Below are positions 22,038 to 31,412 of a stretch of DNA of 43,770 nucleotides, in pieces. This DNA is from Alphaproteobacteria bacterium. GTDB lineage: Bacteria > Pseudomonadota > Alphaproteobacteria > Rhodospirillales > Magnetospirillaceae. The notes under the pieces are model-generated. The model saw only the letters and a list, made by a program, of their open reading frames with translations. It did no database searches and had not been told where the DNA came from. The stretch spans positions 1 to 43,770 of the forward strand of contig JAJPHO010000014.1 of assembly GCA_021325215.1 (NCBI GenBank), written 5' to 3'. A program made the translations under genes and the position numbers. How positions within the stretch are numbered: position 1 is the stretch's first letter; every line of letters starts with the position of its first letter.

Positions 22038-22820
22038 ATGCTTAAAACCCGCATCCTTTCGGCGTTGGTGATGATTCCGGTGGCGCTGGGCGCCGCCTGG
22101 TGGGGTAATTGGGCCTGGGTCGCGCTGATGACCGTGGCCGGTGTCGCGCTGGCCTGGGAGTGGACCCGAATCACCCAGGGGAAATTCACCGTCGGAGGGC
22201 GTATACTGGCCGCCGGGGGAGCGCTGATGCCGCTGACCGGCTGGCTGAATCCGCTGCAGGGATTGATGCTGGTCGCGGGCGCCGCCATCCTGTCGGCGTT
22301 GCCGCCGGTGCCCGAGGGGCGCAAGCGCTTCTGGATGCCGCTCGGCGCGGTCTACATAATGCTGCCGCAATTGGCGCTCATCACCATCAGGGAGCAGGGG
22401 AGAGGTCCGCTGCTCTGGGTGTTGTTCCTGGTCTGGGCGACCGACAGCGGCGCCTATTTCGCCGGACGGGCGATCGGCGGGCCGAAGCTGGCGCCGCGGA
22501 TCAGCCCGAAGAAGACCTGGGCCGGTCTGGCCGGCGGCATGCTGGCGGCGGCGCTGGTCGGCTGGGCGATGAAGAATGGAATGATGCCCGCCGCCTGGCG
22601 GCTGGCGGCCGCTTCGGCGGCGCTGGCGGTGGTGGCTCAAGCGGGAGACCTTGCCGAATCGGGGCTAAAGAGGTATTTCGGGGTGAAGGATTCGAGTCAA
22701 TTGATACCGGGGCATGGCGGCGTGTTGGACCGCCTTGACGGTTTATTGGCGGTCGCGCCGGCGGTAGCCGTCTTGGCGCTGATCTCGCCAGGTGGGTGGA
22801 ACGATATCTATGGCTGGTGA
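22038..22820 (+). CDS. cdsA: Phosphatidate cytidylyltransferase
   Basis: A 260-residue integral membrane enzyme that makes CDP-diacylglycerol, precursor of all phospholipids. Six or more membrane helices are visible (for example ILSALVMIPVALGAAWW, LMTVAGVALAWEW, LLWVLFLVWATDSGAYFA). The CDP-alcohol site is represented by GGPKLAPRISPKKTWAGLAGG and the C-terminal signature GVKDSSQLIPGHGGVLDRLDG. Start ATG follows the repeat element directly. The stop lies 11 bases into the dxr frame, so the two overlap slightly. The gene has no known replacement here and should be essential. Confidence 0.97.
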   Translation: MLKTRILSALVMIPVALGAAWWGNWAWVALMTVAGVALAWEWTRITQGKFTVGGRILAAGGALMPLTGWLNPLQGLMLVAGAAILSALPPVPEGRKRFWMPLGAVYIMLPQLALITIREQGRGPLLWVLFLVWATDSGAYFAGRAIGGPKLAPRISPKKTWAGLAGGMLAAALVGWAMKNGMMPAAWRLAAASAALAVVAQAGDLAESGLKRYFGVKDSSQLIPGHGGVLDRLDGLLAVAPAVAVLALISPGGWNDIYGW

Positions 22821-23985
22821 AGTTCGGTCGGTGACCATTCTCGGGTCTACCGGGTCGGTCGGGTGCAATACTGTCGATCTGGTTGAGCGCGAGCCGGAGA
22901 AATTCCGCGTCGAAGCGCTCGTGGCCAACCGCAATGTGACGAAGCTGGCTGAGCAGGCCATCTCGCTGAAGGCGAAGCTTGCCGTGGTTTCCGACGAAAG
23001 CGCGTATCAGGATCTCAAGGACGCCCTGTCCGGCACCGGCATCGAAGCCGCCGCCGGCCAGCAGGCCGTGGTCGACGCCGCGGCGCGGCCGGCCGACTGG
23101 GTGATGGCCTCGATCGTCGGCGCCGCCGGCCTGCAGCCGACCCTGGCCGCCGTCAAGCGCGGCGCCACCATCGGCCTGGCCAACAAGGAGACTTTGGTCT
23201 GCGCCGGTTCCCTGGTGATGAAGGCGGTCGCCGATCACGGCGCCACCCTGGTGCCGGTCGACAGCGAGCATTCGGCCATCTTCCAGGTGTTCGATTTCGA
23301 GCAGAAGGATCAGATCGATAAGATCATCCTGACCGCGTCGGGCGGCCCGTTCCGCACCAAAACGTCCGAGCAGATGCGCTCGATGACCCCCGAACAGGCG
23401 GTCGCCCATCCCAATTGGAGCATGGGCGCCAAGATCTCGGTCGACAGCGCCACCATGATGAACAAGGGCCTGGAGCTGATCGAGGCCTATCACCTGTTCG
23501 GCCTGCCGGAGAGCCGGATCGACATCCTGGTTCACCCGCAATCGGTGATCCACAGCCTGGTCGCCTATCACGACGGCTCGGTGCTGGCCCAACTGGGTAC
23601 GCCCGACATGCGGACCCCGATCGCCTATGCCCTGGCCTATCCGTCCCGCATGACGACGCCGGGCAAGCGCCTGAACCTGTCGGAAATCTCGCAGCTGACC
23701 TTCGAAGCGCCCGATCCGGTGCGTTTTCCGGCGCTGCGCATCACCCGCGACGCGCTCAAGGCTGGCGGTGGGGCTCCGACCATCCTAAATGCTGCTAATG
23801 AAGTCGCCGTGCAGTCATTCCTGTCGCGGACCATCGGTTTTCTCGACATCGCGCGTGTAGTCGAGGAGACGGTCAGCGCTTTGAACGATACGGCGATCGG
23901 AACTTTGGAAGACATCTTGGCGCTGGACGCGCAGGCCCGCAGAATGGCCGGCGAGCTGGTGCGGAAGGTAATGGCGGCGCAATGA
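22810..23985 (+). CDS. dxr: 1-deoxy-D-xylulose 5-phosphate reductoisomerase
   Basis: A 391-residue enzyme of the MEP isoprenoid pathway that converts DXP to MEP with NADPH. The nucleotide-binding motif LGSTGSVG (residues 11-18), GLANKETLV, the metal ligands in VDSEHSAIFQ (about 151-160) and TASGGPFR are present, followed by HPNWSMGAKISVDSATMMNKG and the C-terminal NAANEVAV. ATG at 22810 is used; a GTG at 22792 is also in frame. The gene overlaps cdsA by 11 bases. Product feeds uppS upstream in the same operon. Confidence 0.98.
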   Translation: MAGEVRSVTILGSTGSVGCNTVDLVEREPEKFRVEALVANRNVTKLAEQAISLKAKLAVVSDESAYQDLKDALSGTGIEAAAGQQAVVDAAARPADWVMASIVGAAGLQPTLAAVKRGATIGLANKETLVCAGSLVMKAVADHGATLVPVDSEHSAIFQVFDFEQKDQIDKIILTASGGPFRTKTSEQMRSMTPEQAVAHPNWSMGAKISVDSATMMNKGLELIEAYHLFGLPESRIDILVHPQSVIHSLVAYHDGSVLAQLGTPDMRTPIAYALAYPSRMTTPGKRLNLSEISQLTFEAPDPVRFPALRITRDALKAGGGAPTILNAANEVAVQSFLSRTIGFLDIARVVEETVSALNDTAIGTLEDILALDAQARRMAGELVRKVMAAQ

Positions 23986-25121
23986 TATCGTTCCTGATGA
24001 ATATCTGGGATTACGTCATCGTATTCCTGGTGATCCTGACCATCGTCGTGTTCATCCACGAGCTGGGCCACTATCTGGTGGCCCGCTGGTGCGGGGTGAA
24101 GGTCGAGACCTTCTCGATCGGCTTCGGTCCCGAACTGTTCGGCTGGTATGCCAAGTCCGGCACGCGCTGGCGGGTCAGCGCCCTGCCTCTGGGCGGCTAT
24201 GTGAAGATGTTCGGCGACGCCGATCCGGCCAGCACGCCCGACAATAACCGCGAATTCACCGAGGCCGAGAAGGCCGTCGCCTTCCAGCACAAGAACGTCT
24301 GGCAGCGCATGGCGGTCGTCGTGGCCGGCCCGGCCGCCAACTTCATCTTCGGCATCGTGGCTCTGGCCATCCTGCTGTCGGTCTATGGCGAGCCGCGCAA
24401 CGCGCCGGTCATCGACCAGGTGCAGGACGGCAGCGCCGCCGCCGAAGTCGGCCTGCAGAAGGGCGACCGTGTCGTCGAGGCGGCCGGCCAGCAGGTGAAG
24501 ACCTGGCAGGATCTGCAGAAGATCATCCAGATGTCGGTCGGCGAGCCGATTCCGCTGGTGATCACCCGCGACCAGCAGCGCATGGACCTGTTGGCCCATC
24601 CGCAGATCAAGGAAGTCACCGACCTGTTCGGCAATGTCCACAAGACGCCGCTGCTGGGCATCCTGCCCGATACCGCCGCGACCGAGCTGGTGCGCTTCAA
24701 TCCGGCCACCGCGCTGCAGGAATCCGTGGTCCAGACCTGGGACATGGTGACCGGCACGCTCAAGGGGATCGGCCAGATGATCACCGGCCAGCGCGATTCG
24801 TCCGAGGTGGGCGGTCCGCTGCGCATCGCCAAGGGCGCCGGCGCCGCCGCCAAGATCGGCCTGGGCGGGATCGCCTATTACATCATCCTGCTGTCGATCA
24901 ATCTCGGGCTGTTCAATCTGTTTCCGGTGCCGCTGCTCGATGGCGGCCACCTGCTGTTTTACGTGATCGAGGCGGTTCGGGGCCGCCCGCTGGGCCAGAA
25001 AGCGCAAGAATATGGTTTCCGGTTGGGTCTGTTTCTGGTATTCGCCTTGATGCTCTTCACCACCCGCAACGACCTTCTGGATCTGCGCGTGTGGGACTTC
25101 ATCAAGCGGGTCATTTCCTGA
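23982..25121 (+). CDS. rseP: Site-2 metalloprotease RseP
   Basis: A 379-residue intramembrane zinc protease that cuts anti-sigma factors and remnant signal peptides. The HExxH motif is at residues 26-30 (FIHELGHYLVAR), a PDZ domain lies at about 138-195 (VIDQVQDGSAAAEVGLQKGD), and the second zinc ligand Asp320 is in NLFPVPLLDGGHLL. The four-helix site-2 layout is intact, though only one clear PDZ is seen where E. coli RseP has two. It overlaps dxr by 4 bases (ATGA). Next to bamA it supports outer-membrane stress response. Confidence 0.96.
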   Translation: MISFLMNIWDYVIVFLVILTIVVFIHELGHYLVARWCGVKVETFSIGFGPELFGWYAKSGTRWRVSALPLGGYVKMFGDADPASTPDNNREFTEAEKAVAFQHKNVWQRMAVVVAGPAANFIFGIVALAILLSVYGEPRNAPVIDQVQDGSAAAEVGLQKGDRVVEAAGQQVKTWQDLQKIIQMSVGEPIPLVITRDQQRMDLLAHPQIKEVTDLFGNVHKTPLLGILPDTAATELVRFNPATALQESVVQTWDMVTGTLKGIGQMITGQRDSSEVGGPLRIAKGAGAAAKIGLGGIAYYIILLSINLGLFNLFPVPLLDGGHLLFYVIEAVRGRPLGQKAQEYGFRLGLFLVFALMLFTTRNDLLDLRVWDFIKRVIS

Positions 25122-25150
25122 TCCCATAATTAGACCCAACAGGGGGGCTC

Positions 25151-27460
25151 TTGTACCGTCATTCCCGTACGTTGACCATGGCTGTGGCAGCGGTCGCGCT
25201 GGTTGCAGCCGACGCTTCGTTTGCCCAGCAGGGGGGCACGATCCGCGAGATTATCGTTGCAGGTAATCAGCGCGTCGAATCCGAGACGGTAAAGTCCTAC
25301 CTGTCGGTTGCCGAAGGCGATCCCTTCGACGATTCCAAGATCGACAAGTCGCTGAAGGCTTTGTTCGCCACCGGCCTGTTCGCCGACGTGAACATCCGCC
25401 GTGAAGGCGACAGCTTGGCCGTGCGCGTCGTCGAGAACCCGGTGATCAACCGCGTCGCCTTCGAAGGCAACCATCACGTCAAGACCGACCAGCTGGAAAA
25501 GGAAGTCCAGCTCAAGGCGCGTTCGGTCTATACCCGCACCAAGGTGCAGACCGACGTCAAGCGCATCCTCGACCTCTATCGCCACAATGGCCGCTTCGCC
25601 GCGACGGTCGAGCCGAAGCTGATCGAGCTGCCGCAGAACCGCGTCGATCTGGTGTTCGAGATCGCCGAAGGCGATTCCACCTCGGTCGAGCGCATCTCGT
25701 TCCTGAACAACCGCCAGTTCGACGATGACGATCTGAAGCAGGTTCTGCAGACCAAGGAAGAGAAGTGGTGGCGGTTCCTGTCGTCCGACGACACCTATGA
25801 TCCGGACCGCGTGAATTACGACCGCGACCTGCTGCGCAAGTTCTACATGAAGAACGGCTATGCCGACTTCCGCGTGGTGTCGTCGGTGGCCGAACTGTCC
25901 GACGACCGCGAAAAGTTCTACATCACCTTCACCCTCGACGAGGGCGAGCGCTACCGCTATGGCAAGGTGACGGTCAAGAGCGCGCTCAAGGACCTCAAGG
26001 CCGAAGAGCTGCAGCCGCTGGTCGCCGATCTGGAAGAGGGCGATTGGTACAATGCCGACCAGGTCGAAGAGATCGTCCAGAAGCTGACCGACGCGGTCGG
26101 CAACAAGGGCTATGCCTTCACCGATATCCGTCCGCAGCTGATCCGCAACCGCGAAGGCCGCACGATCGACATCCTGTTCGACATCAAGGAGGCGCCGCAC
26201 GTCTTCGTCGAACGCATCGACATCCGCGGCAACGTCCGCACGCTCGACAAGGTGATCCGCCGCGAATTCCGCTTGGTCGAGGGCGACGCCTTCAATGCCG
26301 CGCGTCTGCGCCGGTCGCGCGAACGCATCAAGGATCTCGACTTCTTCGACAAGCCCGACGTGACCAACGTCGCCTCGGACACCGCGCCGGACCGCACCGT
26401 GATCCGCGCCGACGTCACCGAGAAATCGACCGGCCAGCTGTCCTTCGGCCTCGGTTATTCGAGCGTCATCGGCGCCCTGATCGATGTCGGCGCGTCCGAG
26501 CGCAACCTGCTCGGCACCGGCCAGATCGTCAGCGCCAACGCCTCGCTGGCGCTGAAGCAGACCCAGATCAACCTCGGCTACACCGAGCCATATTTCCTCG
26601 ACCGCCATGTCGCGGTCGGCGCCGATCTGTTCACCGTCAACAATTCGGTCAACCAGACCCTGGTCTATTCGGCGACCAGCACCGGCGGCGACATCCGCGC
26701 TTCGTACAATTACGACGAATATCTGTCGCATTTGTGGAAATACACCCTGTCGCAGACCCACGTCGGCGACGTGCAGACCGGCGCTTCGATCTACATTCAG
26801 GAAGAAGCCGGCACCACCACCCTGTCGTCGATCGGTCAGACCCTGCTGTATGACCGCCGCGACAGCCGCATCAAGCCGACCAGCGGCTATTATCTGCGCT
26901 TCGGCACGGAAGTCGCCGGCCTCGGCGGCACGGAAGATTTCGTCAAGACCAGCGCCGGCGCCGGCACCTATTTCAAGCTGTCGCATGACGGCGACTGGGT
27001 GCTGTCGCTGTCGACCCAGGCCAACACCATCAACGCCATCGGCGGCAACCAGATCCGCATTAACGAGCGCTACTTCCTGGGCGGCGACACGATGCGCGGT
27101 TTCAAGATCGCCGGTATCTCGCCGCGCGACTTCCAGAGCGGCGACGCCTTGGGCGGGGTGTGGGATGCCACCGCCACCGCCGAAGTGCGCGTGCCATTGG
27201 GCCTGCCGAAGGAATTCGGCGTGCAGGGCCTGCTGTTCGCCGACATGGGCACGGTTGGTCAAACCGACAACAGCGTGTCCGTCACCGTGCCGAAGGGCGA
27301 CTTCATCCAGCAGTCGTCGGCTCCGCGCGCCGCGATCGGCGCCGGCGTGATCTGGCAATCGCCGATGGGGCCGATCAATATCGATCTCGGCTACCCCGTG
27401 ATGCGGCAGAGTTATGATAAGATCCAGATCTTCCGCCTCAATTTCGGACAGCGTTTCTGA
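25151..27460 (+). CDS. bamA: Outer-membrane protein assembly factor BamA
   Basis: A 769-residue beta-barrel insertase. TTG at 25151 is the start because it follows GGGGGG and gives a full signal peptide (MYRHSRTLTMAVAAVALVAA, cut near DASFA); an internal ATG (25178) would shorten it. Five POTRA domains are seen at about 25-95, 96-175, 176-263, 266-345 and 348-420 (starting IREIIVAGNQRVESETVKSY). The rest is a 16-strand barrel, with the loop-6 motif MRGF in GGDTMRGFKIAG and an aromatic C-terminus (FRLNFGQRF). OmpH/Skp follows, its partner chaperone. Confidence 0.97.
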   Translation: MYRHSRTLTMAVAAVALVAADASFAQQGGTIREIIVAGNQRVESETVKSYLSVAEGDPFDDSKIDKSLKALFATGLFADVNIRREGDSLAVRVVENPVINRVAFEGNHHVKTDQLEKEVQLKARSVYTRTKVQTDVKRILDLYRHNGRFAATVEPKLIELPQNRVDLVFEIAEGDSTSVERISFLNNRQFDDDDLKQVLQTKEEKWWRFLSSDDTYDPDRVNYDRDLLRKFYMKNGYADFRVVSSVAELSDDREKFYITFTLDEGERYRYGKVTVKSALKDLKAEELQPLVADLEEGDWYNADQVEEIVQKLTDAVGNKGYAFTDIRPQLIRNREGRTIDILFDIKEAPHVFVERIDIRGNVRTLDKVIRREFRLVEGDAFNAARLRRSRERIKDLDFFDKPDVTNVASDTAPDRTVIRADVTEKSTGQLSFGLGYSSVIGALIDVGASERNLLGTGQIVSANASLALKQTQINLGYTEPYFLDRHVAVGADLFTVNNSVNQTLVYSATSTGGDIRASYNYDEYLSHLWKYTLSQTHVGDVQTGASIYIQEEAGTTTLSSIGQTLLYDRRDSRIKPTSGYYLRFGTEVAGLGGTEDFVKTSAGAGTYFKLSHDGDWVLSLSTQANTINAIGGNQIRINERYFLGGDTMRGFKIAGISPRDFQSGDALGGVWDATATAEVRVPLGLPKEFGVQGLLFADMGTVGQTDNSVSVTVPKGDFIQQSSAPRAAIGAGVIWQSPMGPINIDLGYPVMRQSYDKIQIFRLNFGQRF

Positions 27461-28071
27461 TGAATTTTAAAGTTTGGGGTGTGCTGTTGCTGATGACGGC
27501 GCCGATGCTGGCGTTGGCGCAGGGCAGCACCCCTTTGCCGACGCCGGTGATCGCCATCATCGACGTCGACGAGGTGCAGCTCGAAGCGCTGGCCGTCAAG
27601 GCCGTGCGCGTCCAGGCGGACAAGTACCGCCAGGAGTTCCAGCAGCAGGACACGGCGGAAGAAGCCGCGCTCCGCACGCAGCAGCAATCGATCGAGCAGC
27701 AGCGCAAAAACAATGCGCTGTCGCCCGACGCCCTGGGCGAGAAGGCGCGCGCCTTCGACGCCAGCGTCGCCGATTATCAGCGCCGCGCGGCGGCGCGCCG
27801 CCGCGCCTTCGAAAAGTCCTACAACGCCGCGATGGCCAAGGTGCAGCAGGCGATGTACGAGGCGACCGGCAAGGTCGCCCAGGCCCATGGCGCCAACATC
27901 ATCCTGCCGCGCGGCCAGGTGGTGCTGTTCGACGACAAGATGAACCTGACCAAGGAAATCATCGCCCTGATGGATAAGGCCCTGCCGGCCGTCGATTTCC
28001 CGGCGCCGCAGCTCGACGACCCGGCGCAGCAGCCCGCCCAGGCGCAGCCGCAGCCCAAGAAGAAGAACTGA
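27460..28071 (+). CDS. ompH: OmpH/Skp-family periplasmic chaperone
   Basis: A 203-residue protein starting at the ATG that shares its A with the bamA stop (TGATG). Signal peptide [22 protein letters not shown] short beta head ([16 protein letters not shown]) is followed by long antiparallel helices ([41 protein letters not shown]) that form the prongs of the trimer. The Pro/Gln-rich basic tail ([11 protein letters not shown]) is not seen in E. coli Skp. It would shuttle unfolded porins to BamA. Confidence 0.93.
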   Translation: MNFKVWGVLLLMTAPMLALAQGSTPLPTPVIAIIDVDEVQLEALAVKAVRVQADKYRQEFQQQDTAEEAALRTQQQSIEQQRKNNALSPDALGEKARAFDASVADYQRRAAARRRAFEKSYNAAMAKVQQAMYEATGKVAQAHGANIILPRGQVVLFDDKMNLTKEIIALMDKALPAVDFPAPQLDDPAQQPAQAQPQPKKKN

Positions 28072-28072
28072 C

Positions 28073-29095
28073 TTGGCCGATCCCCGTTTCTTCACCAATG
28101 CCGGGCCGTTCGCCCTGGCGGACCTTGCCGCCCGTGCCGGCGCCGAGCTGAAGAACGCCGCCGATCCGCAGCGCTCCGTCGCCGATGTGGCGCCGCTGGA
28201 GGTGGCGGGGCCCGAGCATCTGTCCTTCCTCGACAATAAGAAATATGTCGACGCCTTCGCGGCCAGCCGCGCCGGCGCCTGCCTGGTGCGGCCGGAATTC
28301 GCCGAGAAGGCGCCGGCCGGCATGGCGTTGCTGCTGACCGACGATCCTTATCGCGCCTATGCCAAGGTCGCGTCCTCGTTCTATCCGCTGCCGCCTTTGA
28401 CTCCGGGTGTGGCCGAGACCGCCTCGGTGCATCCGTCGGCGGTGGTCGGTGCGGGGAGCCAGATCGATCCGGGCGCCGTGATCGGTGCGGGCGCCGAGAT
28501 CGGCGAACGCTGCCATATCGGCGCGAATGCCGTGATCGGCCATGGGGTGAAGATCGGCAATGACTGCCGGATCGGCGCGCTGTCCAGCATCGGGTTCGCC
28601 CTGATCGGCGAGCGTGTCTACATCCATCCGGGTGCCCGCATCGGCCAGGACGGCTTCGGTTTCGCCATGGGCCCGCAGGGACATCTGACCGTGCCGCAAT
28701 TGGGGCGCGTGGTGATCCATGACGACGTCGAAATCGGCGCCAACACCACCATCGACCGCGGCGCCGGCCCGGATACGGTGATCGGAGTCGGTTGCAAGAT
28801 TGATAAACTGGTGCAGATCGGGCACAACGTGCAACTCGGACGCGGCTGTGTGCTGGTGTCCCAGGTCGGCATTTCCGGCAGCACCAAACTCGGCGATTTC
28901 GTCGTGGCGGCCGGGCAGGCGGGTCTCACGGGCCATCTGCAGATCGGCTCGGGGGTCAAGATCGGGGCCCAGGCGGGGGTGATGCGCGATATTCCGGCGG
29001 GGGAAACGGTCGGGGGATCGCCGGCGGTTCCTATCACCCAATGGCTGCGGCAGTCGGCCGAACTGGCTCGGCTGGTACGCAAGAAAGGGCGATGA
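28073..29095 (+). CDS. lpxD: UDP-3-O-acylglucosamine N-acyltransferase
   Basis: A 340-residue left-handed beta-helix acyltransferase of lipid A synthesis (third Raetz step), adding the amide-linked hydroxyacyl chain from acyl-ACP. Start is TTG at 28073, one base after the ompH stop. The N-terminal uridine-binding domain (about 1-105, with [13 protein letters not shown]) is followed by hexapeptide repeats ([17 protein letters not shown]). Catalytic His251 is in [13 protein letters not shown]-terminal helix holds the trimer. Length equals E. coli LpxD (341). Confidence 0.97.
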   Translation: MADPRFFTNAGPFALADLAARAGAELKNAADPQRSVADVAPLEVAGPEHLSFLDNKKYVDAFAASRAGACLVRPEFAEKAPAGMALLLTDDPYRAYAKVASSFYPLPPLTPGVAETASVHPSAVVGAGSQIDPGAVIGAGAEIGERCHIGANAVIGHGVKIGNDCRIGALSSIGFALIGERVYIHPGARIGQDGFGFAMGPQGHLTVPQLGRVVIHDDVEIGANTTIDRGAGPDTVIGVGCKIDKLVQIGHNVQLGRGCVLVSQVGISGSTKLGDFVVAAGQAGLTGHLQIGSGVKIGAQAGVMRDIPAGETVGGSPAVPITQWLRQSAELARLVRKKGR

Positions 29096-29107
29096 AAGGT
29101 TAGCTTG

Positions 29108-29578
29108 ATGTCCAACGTGCAGGAAGAAAACACCACAAAGACCATCGACATTCATCGCATCATGCAGATGATCCCGCACCGCTATCCTTTTCTGATGGTG
29201 GACAAGGTTATCGACGTGGTGCCGGCCGAAGGCGCCACCGGCGTCAAGAATGTCACGGCGTCCGAGCCGCATTTCCAGGGGCATTTCCCGGAAAAGCCGA
29301 TCATGCCGGGCGTACTGATCATCGAATCGATGGCCCAGACCGCCGCCGTGGTCGTGGTCGAGACCCTGGGGCCGAAGGCCGAGGGCAAGCTGGTCTATTT
29401 CATGTCGGTCGACAATGCGCGCTTCCGCCGGCCCGTCGTGCCGGGCGATACGCTGATGGTGCACGTCAAGAAGGAACGCTCGCGCGGCAATGTCTGGCGC
29501 TTCAATGGCGAGGCCAAGGTCAATGGCGTGCTGATGGCCGAGGCGACTTTCTCCGCCATGATCATGGATACCGAATGA
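29108..29578 (+). CDS. fabZ: 3-hydroxyacyl-ACP dehydratase FabZ
   Basis: A 156-residue hotdog-fold dehydratase of fatty acid elongation, competing with LpxA/LpxD for hydroxyacyl-ACP. Catalytic His59 and Glu73 are in [34 protein letters not shown] and the [19 protein letters not shown]-type loop ([15 protein letters not shown]) are family signatures. ATG at 29108 follows a TTG (29105) that is also in frame. The stop overlaps the lpxA start by 4 bases, coupling fatty acid and lipid A supply. Confidence 0.98.
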   Translation: MSNVQEENTTKTIDIHRIMQMIPHRYPFLMVDKVIDVVPAEGATGVKNVTASEPHFQGHFPEKPIMPGVLIIESMAQTAAVVVVETLGPKAEGKLVYFMSVDNARFRRPVVPGDTLMVHVKKERSRGNVWRFNGEAKVNGVLMAEATFSAMIMDTE

Positions 29579-30375
29579 CACGCCTTCATCCGACGGCGAT
29601 CATCGCCGAAGGCGCCATCATCGACGAGACGGCCGAGGTCGGCCCCTATTGCGTGCTCGGCCCTCAAGTGACGCTGGGCCCGCGGGTCAAGCTGCATTCG
29701 CATGTGGCCGTGGCCGGCATCACCTCGATCGGTGCCGATACCCAGGTGTTTCCGTTCGCCTCGCTGGGCCATCCGCCGCAGGATCTCAAATATAAGGGCG
29801 AGCCGAGCCGCCTCGAGATCGGCGAGCGCAACCAGATCCGCGAACATGTGACGATGAATCCCGGCACCGAGGGCGGCGGCATGCTGACCAAGGTGGGGAA
29901 TGACTGCCTGTTCATGATGTCGAGCCATGTCGCGCACGATTGCGTGATCGGCGACAGCGTCATCCTGGTCAACAACGCCACCCTGGCCGGCCATGTTCAT
30001 ATCGGCGACTTCGCCATCATGGGCGGCCTGTCGGCGGCGCATCAGTTCGTGCGCATCGGTCGCCACGCCATGATCGGCGGCATGACCGGCGTCGAAACCG
30101 ACATCATTCCCTACGCCACGGTGACCGGCAACCGCGCCCATCTGTCCGGCCTCAATCTGGTCGGGCTGAAACGCCGCGGCTATGAGCGCGACGCCATCCA
30201 TGCGCTGCGCAATGCCTATCGCCTGCTGTTCGCCCCCGAAGGCACCATGGCCGAGCGTCTGGAAGAGGTGTCCGAGCAGTTCAAGGACCAGGAGCTGGTG
30301 ATGGAGATCGTCGATTTCATCCGCGCCGATTCGTCCCGCTCGATCTGCCAGCCGAAGCCGGAGAATGTGGGCTAA
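29575..30375 (+). CDS. lpxA: UDP-N-acetylglucosamine acyltransferase
   Basis: A 266-residue hexapeptide-repeat enzyme starting lipid A synthesis by O-acylating UDP-GlcNAc. Repeats begin at [20 protein letters not shown]. The catalytic His121 and nearby His118 are in [12 protein letters not shown] (E. coli His125 and His122), and [19 protein letters not shown] follows. C-terminal helical region ([18 protein letters not shown]) is intact. Overlaps fabZ. Length equals the family (262). Confidence 0.98.
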   Translation: MTRLHPTAIIAEGAIIDETAEVGPYCVLGPQVTLGPRVKLHSHVAVAGITSIGADTQVFPFASLGHPPQDLKYKGEPSRLEIGERNQIREHVTMNPGTEGGGMLTKVGNDCLFMMSSHVAHDCVIGDSVILVNNATLAGHVHIGDFAIMGGLSAAHQFVRIGRHAMIGGMTGVETDIIPYATVTGNRAHLSGLNLVGLKRRGYERDAIHALRNAYRLLFAPEGTMAERLEEVSEQFKDQELVMEIVDFIRADSSRSICQPKPENVG

Positions 30376-30424
30376 TTCGGCCGTTCGTCTTTCTTCCCGC
30401 GCCGGAATTTGTTCGGCGGCTCGT

Positions 30425-30575
30425 GATTTTCACCACGAAGACACGAAGACACGAAGGAATAGGAAGAGAAGCGCCGCAGGCAATCATCTCCATGTCCGGA
30501 AGTTCTCGGGATGGGGAAAGGATTGCGCTTCGCGCTTTTTCCCTTCTTCGTGCCTTCGTGTCTTCGTGGTAAATC
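30425..30575. repeat. Inverted-repeat element with CACGAAGA-type termini, between lpxA and lpxI
   Basis: Terminal repeats (30425-30457 and about 30543-30575) are built of tandem ACGAAGAC units (left CCACGAAGACACGAAGACAC, right its complement with small changes). The inner pair GCGCCGCAGGCAATC (30471-30485) and GATTGCGCTTCGCGC (30521-30535) matches that of the element at 21859 almost exactly. It is non-coding and fills the gap ahead of lpxI. Confidence 0.75.
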
Positions 30576-30596
30576 AAAAGCATCAGGTCATACGAG

Positions 30597-31412
30597 ATGC
30601 CGGCTAAGCTCGGTATTATCGCCGGCGGCGGTTCGGTCCCCGGACAATTGATCCAGGCGGCCCAACGCCAAGGGCGGGATTGTTTCGTTCTCGCAATAAA
30701 AAATAGCGCCGACCCCGTCATGCTCGACGGGGTCGATCACGCCTGGCTGCGTCTCGGCCAGGCCGGTCGCGCCTTCGAGCTGCTGCATGAGAAGCAGGTG
30801 GCCGAGGTGGTGATGGCCGGTCCGGTGCGCCGGCCGACCTTGTCCGAAATGCGTCCCGACTGGCGCACAGCGCGCTTTTTCGCCCGCATCGGCCTCAAGG
30901 CCCTGGGCGATGACGGGCTGCTGTCGGCGGTGATCGGCGAATTCGAAAGCGAAGGCTTCAAGGTAGTCGGCGCCCATGAGGTGCTGGGCGACCTGTTGGC
31001 GCATCCGGGCGTCTGGGGCTCGGTGCAGCCCGATGCGCAGGCGAATAGCGACGTTCTGCGCGGCATTGCGGTGGCGCAGGGGCTGGGCGCGCTCGATGTC
31101 GGCCAGTCCGTCGTGGTCCAGCAGGGCATCGTGCTGGGTGTCGAGGCGATCGAAGGCACCGACGCCTTGTTGACGCGTGTCGGCGGTCTGCGCCGCGCCG
31201 GTCCGGGCGGTGTGCTGATCAAGCTCTGCAAGCCCGGCCAGGACAAGCGGGTCGATCTGCCGACAGTCGGGCCGGATACCGTGCGAAAGGCGCAGGAAGC
31301 CGGTCTGCGCGGCATCGCGGTGGAGGCAGGGGCCGCCATCGTCGTCGATCTCGACGGCATGGTGCGCGCGGCCGACCGCGCCGGCATCTTCGTGATGGGA
31401 ATCAGCCCGTGA
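30597..31412 (+). CDS. lpxI: UDP-2,3-diacylglucosamine pyrophosphatase LpxI
   Basis: A 271-residue enzyme (former DUF1009) that yields lipid X in lipid A synthesis, replacing LpxH in alphaproteobacteria. It begins MPAKLGIIAGGGSVPGQLIQ, has MAGPVRRPTLSEMRPDWRTA and the DGLLSAVIGEFESEGFKVVG segment, then the C-terminal catalytic domain with VVVQQGIVLGVEAIEGTDALL, LIKLCKPGQDKRVDLPTVG and AGAAIVVDLDGMVRAADRAG. The start ATG lies after the repeat element. The stop overlaps the lpxB start by 4 bases (GTGA). Confidence 0.96.
   Translation: MPAKLGIIAGGGSVPGQLIQAAQRQGRDCFVLAIKNSADPVMLDGVDHAWLRLGQAGRAFELLHEKQVAEVVMAGPVRRPTLSEMRPDWRTARFFARIGLKALGDDGLLSAVIGEFESEGFKVVGAHEVLGDLLAHPGVWGSVQPDAQANSDVLRGIAVAQGLGALDVGQSVVVQQGIVLGVEAIEGTDALLTRVGGLRRAGPGGVLIKLCKPGQDKRVDLPTVGPDTVRKAQEAGLRGIAVEAGAAIVVDLDGMVRAADRAGIFVMGISP

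Noticed and set aside
30425-30575. CRISPR array from repeated CACGAAGA units
   Set aside because: Repeats are only 8 bases, have no spacers and form inverted ends of one element; no cas genes nearby.
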